Positions 22,274 to 24,317 of a stretch of DNA of 24,317 bases are shown in pieces. This DNA comes from a virus. Location of the stretch: IMG/VR virus record IMGVR_UViG_3300030106_003612, positions 1-24,317 of that record; one strand, given 5' to 3'. A program made the position numbers and the translations under genes. Under the pieces are notes generated by a model. That model did not search any database. It was given only the letters and a program-made list of their open reading frames with translations, and was not told where the DNA came from. Positions within the stretch are counted from its first letter, which is position 1. Each line of letters starts with the position of its first letter.

Positions 22274-22288
22274 TGAGAAGCATTCGCA
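22274..22288. promoter_or_regulatory. Fur-box-like palindrome 3
   Basis: TGAGAAGCATTCGCA matches TGAGAATNATTCTCA at 12 of 14 fixed positions and lies exactly 30 bases from site 2 in the same orientation, about three helical turns, so two dimers would bind on one face. Confidence 0.5.
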
Positions 22289-22569
22289 TCTGCCGTAGAC
22301 AGTCCCAATAATTAACGAAGGGGGCGGGGAGCCTGGATTGCATACCAATATATATATGCAGCAACACTCATACTTGAGAGCAGGTATAGCTAATTCACCA
22401 TCTAAATACGATTAATTCATAAACTAAATAACTAAATAGATTACAAATTAACAACAGACAGAAAACTAACCTAAGTGTTTGATATATAAAGCAAATAAAT
22501 ACGTATGGGTAATGGTATTCAAAAACGCCCCAGTAATGAGAACAGATAGCCTCTGAGAGAGGCTCATAC

Positions 22570-22640
22570 ATCTTATATAAGATATATCTTATCTTATCTA
22601 TATTACTCTCTATAAGAGTAATATATCTTATCTTTAAGAT
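22570..22640. repeat. AT-rich palindrome cluster, possible replication origin
   Basis: Contains the palindrome ATCTTATATAAGAT (22570-22583), the inverted repeat TATATTACTCT/AGAGTAATATA (22599-22625, five-base loop), ATCTT-T-AAGAT (22630-22640) and the direct repeat ATATATCTTATCTT (22582-22595 and 22621-22634, 39 bases apart). It is A/T-rich and easily melted, and the same TCTTATA/TATAAGA words recur in the helicase gene palindrome. Confidence 0.6.
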
Positions 22641-22650
22641 GATTATATTA

Positions 22651-22700
22651 CCTGTCTACGTTAAAACTCCGACAGGTGAATGTTTCCTTAAACAGGAAAC
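22651..22700. repeat. Two adjacent stem-loops
   Basis: CCTGTC/GACAGG (22651-22676, 14-base loop) and GTTTCC/GGAAAC (22682-22700, seven-base loop) follow the AT-rich cluster. They lie about 90 bases upstream of the rightward promoter, so they are not in its mRNA and may act as DNA sites. No T tract follows either, so they are not terminators. Confidence 0.55.
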
Positions 22701-22789
22701 TGAACACACTTCAACTAATCCGAATATAATTTCGGGTAATGCATACCCATAGTATGCTACTCCCATTACTAACGGTTAGAATATAAAGG

Positions 22790-22818
22790 TTGACAAACCT
22801 TTTACTTTCGTGTATACT
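22790..22818 (+). promoter_or_regulatory. Strong sigma70 promoter of the rightward genes
   Basis: Perfect TTGACA (22790-22795), 17 bases, TATACT (22813-22818). Initiation near 22825 would give a leader of about 45 bases to the ATG at 22869. The sequence after the -10 (TATACTATTA) resembles that of the two leftward elements (TATAATATTA). Confidence 0.85.
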
Positions 22819-22868
22819 ATTATCACGATGCGTATAACTTTCTGTTTACCCTTTAAAGAGGATACTTT

Positions 22869-23153
22869 ATGGAATATTTTTCGGGTTCTTTGTTGAACCC
22901 TTCAAGACCTGGAGGAAAGGATAATAGAAACAAAACGCCATTCGACCAATACTTTCCAGGTATGTCTCAACCTGCTCCACAAGCAGGATTACTATCTGCG
23001 CCTCGCAACGAGGCATTTCAACTTCCCCCGATTTTAAACCCTTCTGCTTCTTATCGCGCTTTTGCGATACCTAAAGCAGCAAGCCCTTTCATGGGCTTTA
23101 TTAAAAACTTAAGGAAGGGGTTTTCATCCCCGTCTTCAATGTATATGAGGTAA
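22869..23153 (+). CDS. Hypothetical Pro/Ser-rich protein, first rightward gene
   Basis: A 94-residue protein low in regular structure and rich in Pro, Ser, Phe and Asn (M-E-Y-F-S-G-S-L-L-N-P-S-R-P-G-G-K). The C-terminal 25 residues are basic and aromatic (F-M-G-F-I-K-N-L-R-K-G-F-S). ATG 22869 has AGAGGAT upstream. It is the first product of the strong promoter. I know of no family; disordered small virion or adaptor proteins look like this, but the sequence does not decide. Confidence 0.65.
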   Translation: MEYFSGSLLNPSRPGGKDNRNKTPFDQYFPGMSQPAPQAGLLSAPRNEAFQLPPILNPSASYRAFAIPKAASPFMGFIKNLRKGFSSPSSMYMR

Positions 23154-23157
23154 TAGT

Positions 23158-23640
23158 ATGGAACCGTTAAGTGTGATGGCTGCACTCAGTGTAGCAAACA
23201 AAGCGTTTAACGGAGTCTCTAGAATGGTCAGCAAGGGTAAGGAAATAGAATCCACTCTAGGGCAATTAGGGAAATGGTTTGAAGCATTAGCCGATGTTAA
23301 TGCGGCTACAGAACGGAGCAAAAATCCTCCGCTATTTAAGAAAATAGCAGGTAGTAAGTCAATCGAGAAAGAAGCTCTCGATTGCGTTATTGCAAAACAA
23401 AAGATGTATCAGCAGAGGAAAGAGCTACGAGAGCTTATACTTTACGGGTACGGTAAGGATGTTTGGGATGATTTACTAGCTACCGAAAAACAAATACGGG
23501 CAGAACGAAAGAACCAAATACACCGAAGACTAGAGTTTAAACAGAAAATGATAGACTTTACGCTTATTGTTTTTGGTAGTTTTACTATTATTGGATTAAT
23601 TACGGGAACAATCTGGATTATCTCGCAAGGAGGTAACTAA
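23158..23640 (+). CDS. Conserved marine phage protein with C-terminal membrane segment
   Basis: The 160-residue protein has a long charged helical region (GKEIESTLGQLGKWFEAL, SKNPPLFKKIAGSKSIEKEAL, ELRELILYGYG) ending in a hydrophobic span at about 132-156 (FTLIVFGSFTIIGLITGTIWII). The G-Q-L-G-K-W-F and K-N-P-P-L-F-K-K blocks are familiar from unnamed proteins of cyanophages and other marine phages that sit near structural and lysis genes. A tail-anchored topology, coil in the cytoplasm, is likely. A lysis or membrane role is a guess from the span and the probable endolysin gene nearby. Confidence 0.75.
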   Translation: MEPLSVMAALSVANKAFNGVSRMVSKGKEIESTLGQLGKWFEALADVNAATERSKNPPLFKKIAGSKSIEKEALDCVIAKQKMYQQRKELRELILYGYGKDVWDDLLATEKQIRAERKNQIHRRLEFKQKMIDFTLIVFGSFTIIGLITGTIWIISQGGN

Positions 23641-23849
23641 TGGTCCTGGTATTTATGCTTACTACGTTTATAAACGGTGAGCCTCAACCAGACAAAAGCT
23701 ACTGGTATAACATCGACCGATGCCAGTATTTTGCCATGAGTTTAAGAAGGCAGAACTACTGGTTAAGCCAGAAGTATCGTCAAAACGAAGTAGGTGCTAC
23801 CTGCACCCCAGTACACGTTAACGATGAAGTGACTAAGGTTTGGAGGTAA
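23640..23849 (+). CDS. Small protein with hydrophobic N-terminus
   Basis: A 69-residue protein starting M-V-L-V-F-M-L-T-T-F, too short for a clear transmembrane helix but able to act as a weak signal or anchor. A soluble aromatic part follows (KSYWYNIDRCQYFAMSLRRQ) with two Cys (residues 28 and 55) that could pair outside the cytoplasm. The start overlaps the previous stop (TAATG). Similar tiny proteins follow the membrane-anchored family in cyanophages. Together the pair could form an envelope complex, which is inference. Confidence 0.65.
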   Translation: MVLVFMLTTFINGEPQPDKSYWYNIDRCQYFAMSLRRQNYWLSQKYRQNEVGATCTPVHVNDEVTKVWR

Positions 23850-23855
23850 TAAAAG

Positions 23856-24185
23856 ATGAGCATTGTTTTTCACAGCTCTGCTGCTAAAAAAGTTAAAGAG
23901 ATTTTACAGGAAGATTCAGAAATTTCAGAAGATATTTCTTTGCGGGTTTTTATACAGGGAGGGGGTTGTTCTGGGTTTCAATACGGATTTACTTTTGATG
24001 ACCAAAAAGAAGATGACGAAACTGTTACTACCGATGGTATTACTTTAGTTGTAGACCCCCTAAGTCTACAGTATTTAAACGGAGCAGAAATTGACTACTC
24101 TTCCAATCATTTTTCATCTCAATTTACTATTAGAAATCCGAATGTGCAGACAACGTGTGGTTGTGGAAGCTCTTTTGCTGTATAG
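23856..24185 (+). CDS. erpA: ErpA-like A-type Fe-S cluster carrier
   Basis: A 109-residue protein closely following bacterial ErpA: G-G-G-C-S-G-F-Q-Y-G-F-T-F-D-D at 35-49, V-V-D-P-L-S-L-Q-Y-L at 65-74, N-P-N at 94-96 and T-C-G-C-G-S-S-F at 100-107. The three cluster-binding cysteines Cys38, Cys101 and Cys103 are all present, so it should receive and pass on Fe-S clusters. Length is that of the family (E. coli ErpA 114) and only the first few residues diverge, so it is intact and probably active. ATG 23856 has GGAGGT eight bases upstream. It lies in the rightward phage operon before a probable endolysin gene, an auxiliary host-derived gene rather than a structural one. Confidence 0.92.
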   Translation: MSIVFHSSAAKKVKEILQEDSEISEDISLRVFIQGGGCSGFQYGFTFDDQKEDDETVTTDGITLVVDPLSLQYLNGAEIDYSSNHFSSQFTIRNPNVQTTCGCGSSFAV

Positions 24186-24188
24186 AAA

Positions 24189-24317
24189 ATGAGAATAGAT
24201 ACTAATATAGCCTATACTTATAACAAACCAAAAAGGATAAAAGCTCCCGTGGAAATAGATTGGAGAAGCTACCCTAACTTTAAGGAAGAAGAGTTTAAGT
24301 GTACTGCTAGTGGGTTA
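24189..24317 (+). CDS. Probable M15-type peptidase (endolysin), N-terminal part only
   Basis: The frame opens at ATG 24189, 3 bases after the ErpA stop, and runs out of the window after 43 codons. The segment Y-P-N-F-K-E-E-E-F-K-C-T-A-S-G resembles the start of peptidase M15 (D,D-carboxypeptidase-like) phage endolysins, whose domain begins with F-x-x-x-E-F-x-C. The catalytic His and Asp would lie beyond the window, so activity cannot be checked. The SD is poor, so translation may depend on coupling to erpA. Confidence 0.6.
   Translation, partial: MRIDTNIAYTYNKPKRIKAPVEIDWRSYPNFKEEEFKCTASGL

Larger units (their letters stand above)
21921..22868. other. Divergent noncoding control region (about 950 bp)
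   Basis: No ORF of credible quality is visible on either strand. The region separates leftward replication genes from rightward genes. It holds three Fur-box-like sites, TTGCAC-type repeats, many inverted repeats (for example GCATA/TATGC 22022-22034, CAAGG/CCTTG 22153-22167, TGCATA/TATGCA 22339-22360, AGCCTCT/AGAGGCT 22548-22564, GCATAC/GTATGC 22741-22757), an AT-rich palindrome cluster and a consensus rightward promoter. It is the natural candidate for early transcription control and for the replication origin. Confidence 0.8.

Noticed and set aside
22318-22330. G-rich patch as quadruplex or attachment site
   Set aside because: The G runs are too few and uneven, and there is no integrase or tRNA-like sequence in the window.
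22651-22700. Stem-loops read as terminators
   Set aside because: No T tract follows on either strand, and no gene ends nearby.
23863-24048. Overlapping plus-strand ORF inside erpA
   Set aside because: Alternative frame of a clear ErpA-like gene, without an SD or protein-like composition.
1-24317. CRISPR array, insertion sequence, rRNA or tRNA genes
   Set aside because: No regularly spaced repeats, transposase motifs or structural RNA signatures were found on either strand.

Overview
The window looks like a piece of a tailed marine phage genome with a T7-like (podovirus-type) replication module. The evidence is a tail fibre C-terminus and three putative internal virion proteins, followed by a tightly overlapped replication block. 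That block holds a zinc-binding primase, DnaB-like helicase, family A DNA polymerase, ssDNA-binding protein, 5'-3' exonuclease, T7-type endonuclease I and class II ribonucleotide reductase. No terminase, portal, capsid, RNA polymerase or integrase lies inside the window. The host is not determined; Fur-box-like operators and an ErpA-like protein fit a marine proteobacterium, perhaps a gammaproteobacterium, but this is inference.

Layout. (1) 1-6630, plus strand: late virion genes (tail fibre end, a four-cysteine small protein, a small protein, then three proteins in the position of T7 gp14/15/16), closed by a strong cUUCGg-loop terminator at 6644-6668. (2) 6641-21920, minus strand: about 30 genes joined by ATGA, GTGA, TAATG or TGATG stop-start overlaps. 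Reading in transcription order from 21920 there are early small proteins, a cysteine-rich gp88-like protein, several very small ORFs (two of them single-span membrane peptides), a SprT-like metalloprotein, a cytosine-methyltransferase-like protein, a set of small unknowns, then primase, helicase, split DNA polymerase, SSB, exonuclease, endonuclease I, metallophosphoesterase, RNR and a DUF3310 protein. Internal sigma70-type promoters are visible before the genes at 18793 and 11929 and, more weakly, before the helicase. (3) 21921-22868: a noncoding divergent control region of about 950 bp. It has three Fur-box-like operators, repeated TTGCAC elements, many inverted repeats, an AT-rich palindrome cluster and a consensus rightward promoter. 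(4) 22869-24317, plus strand: three small phage proteins, an ErpA-like A-type Fe-S carrier and the start of a probable M15-type peptidase (endolysin).

The most interesting reading is an iron link. Fur-like operators stand between the two divergent arms; one arm encodes an Fe-S carrier (ErpA-like) and the other a protein with a ferredoxin-like CxxCxxC cluster. Also notable are the family A polymerase split exactly between the QNI block and motif A, a 185-bp out-of-frame overlap of exonuclease and endonuclease genes, and a 24-bp perfect palindrome inside the helicase gene. All functional calls rest on reading motifs by eye; no database search was run.
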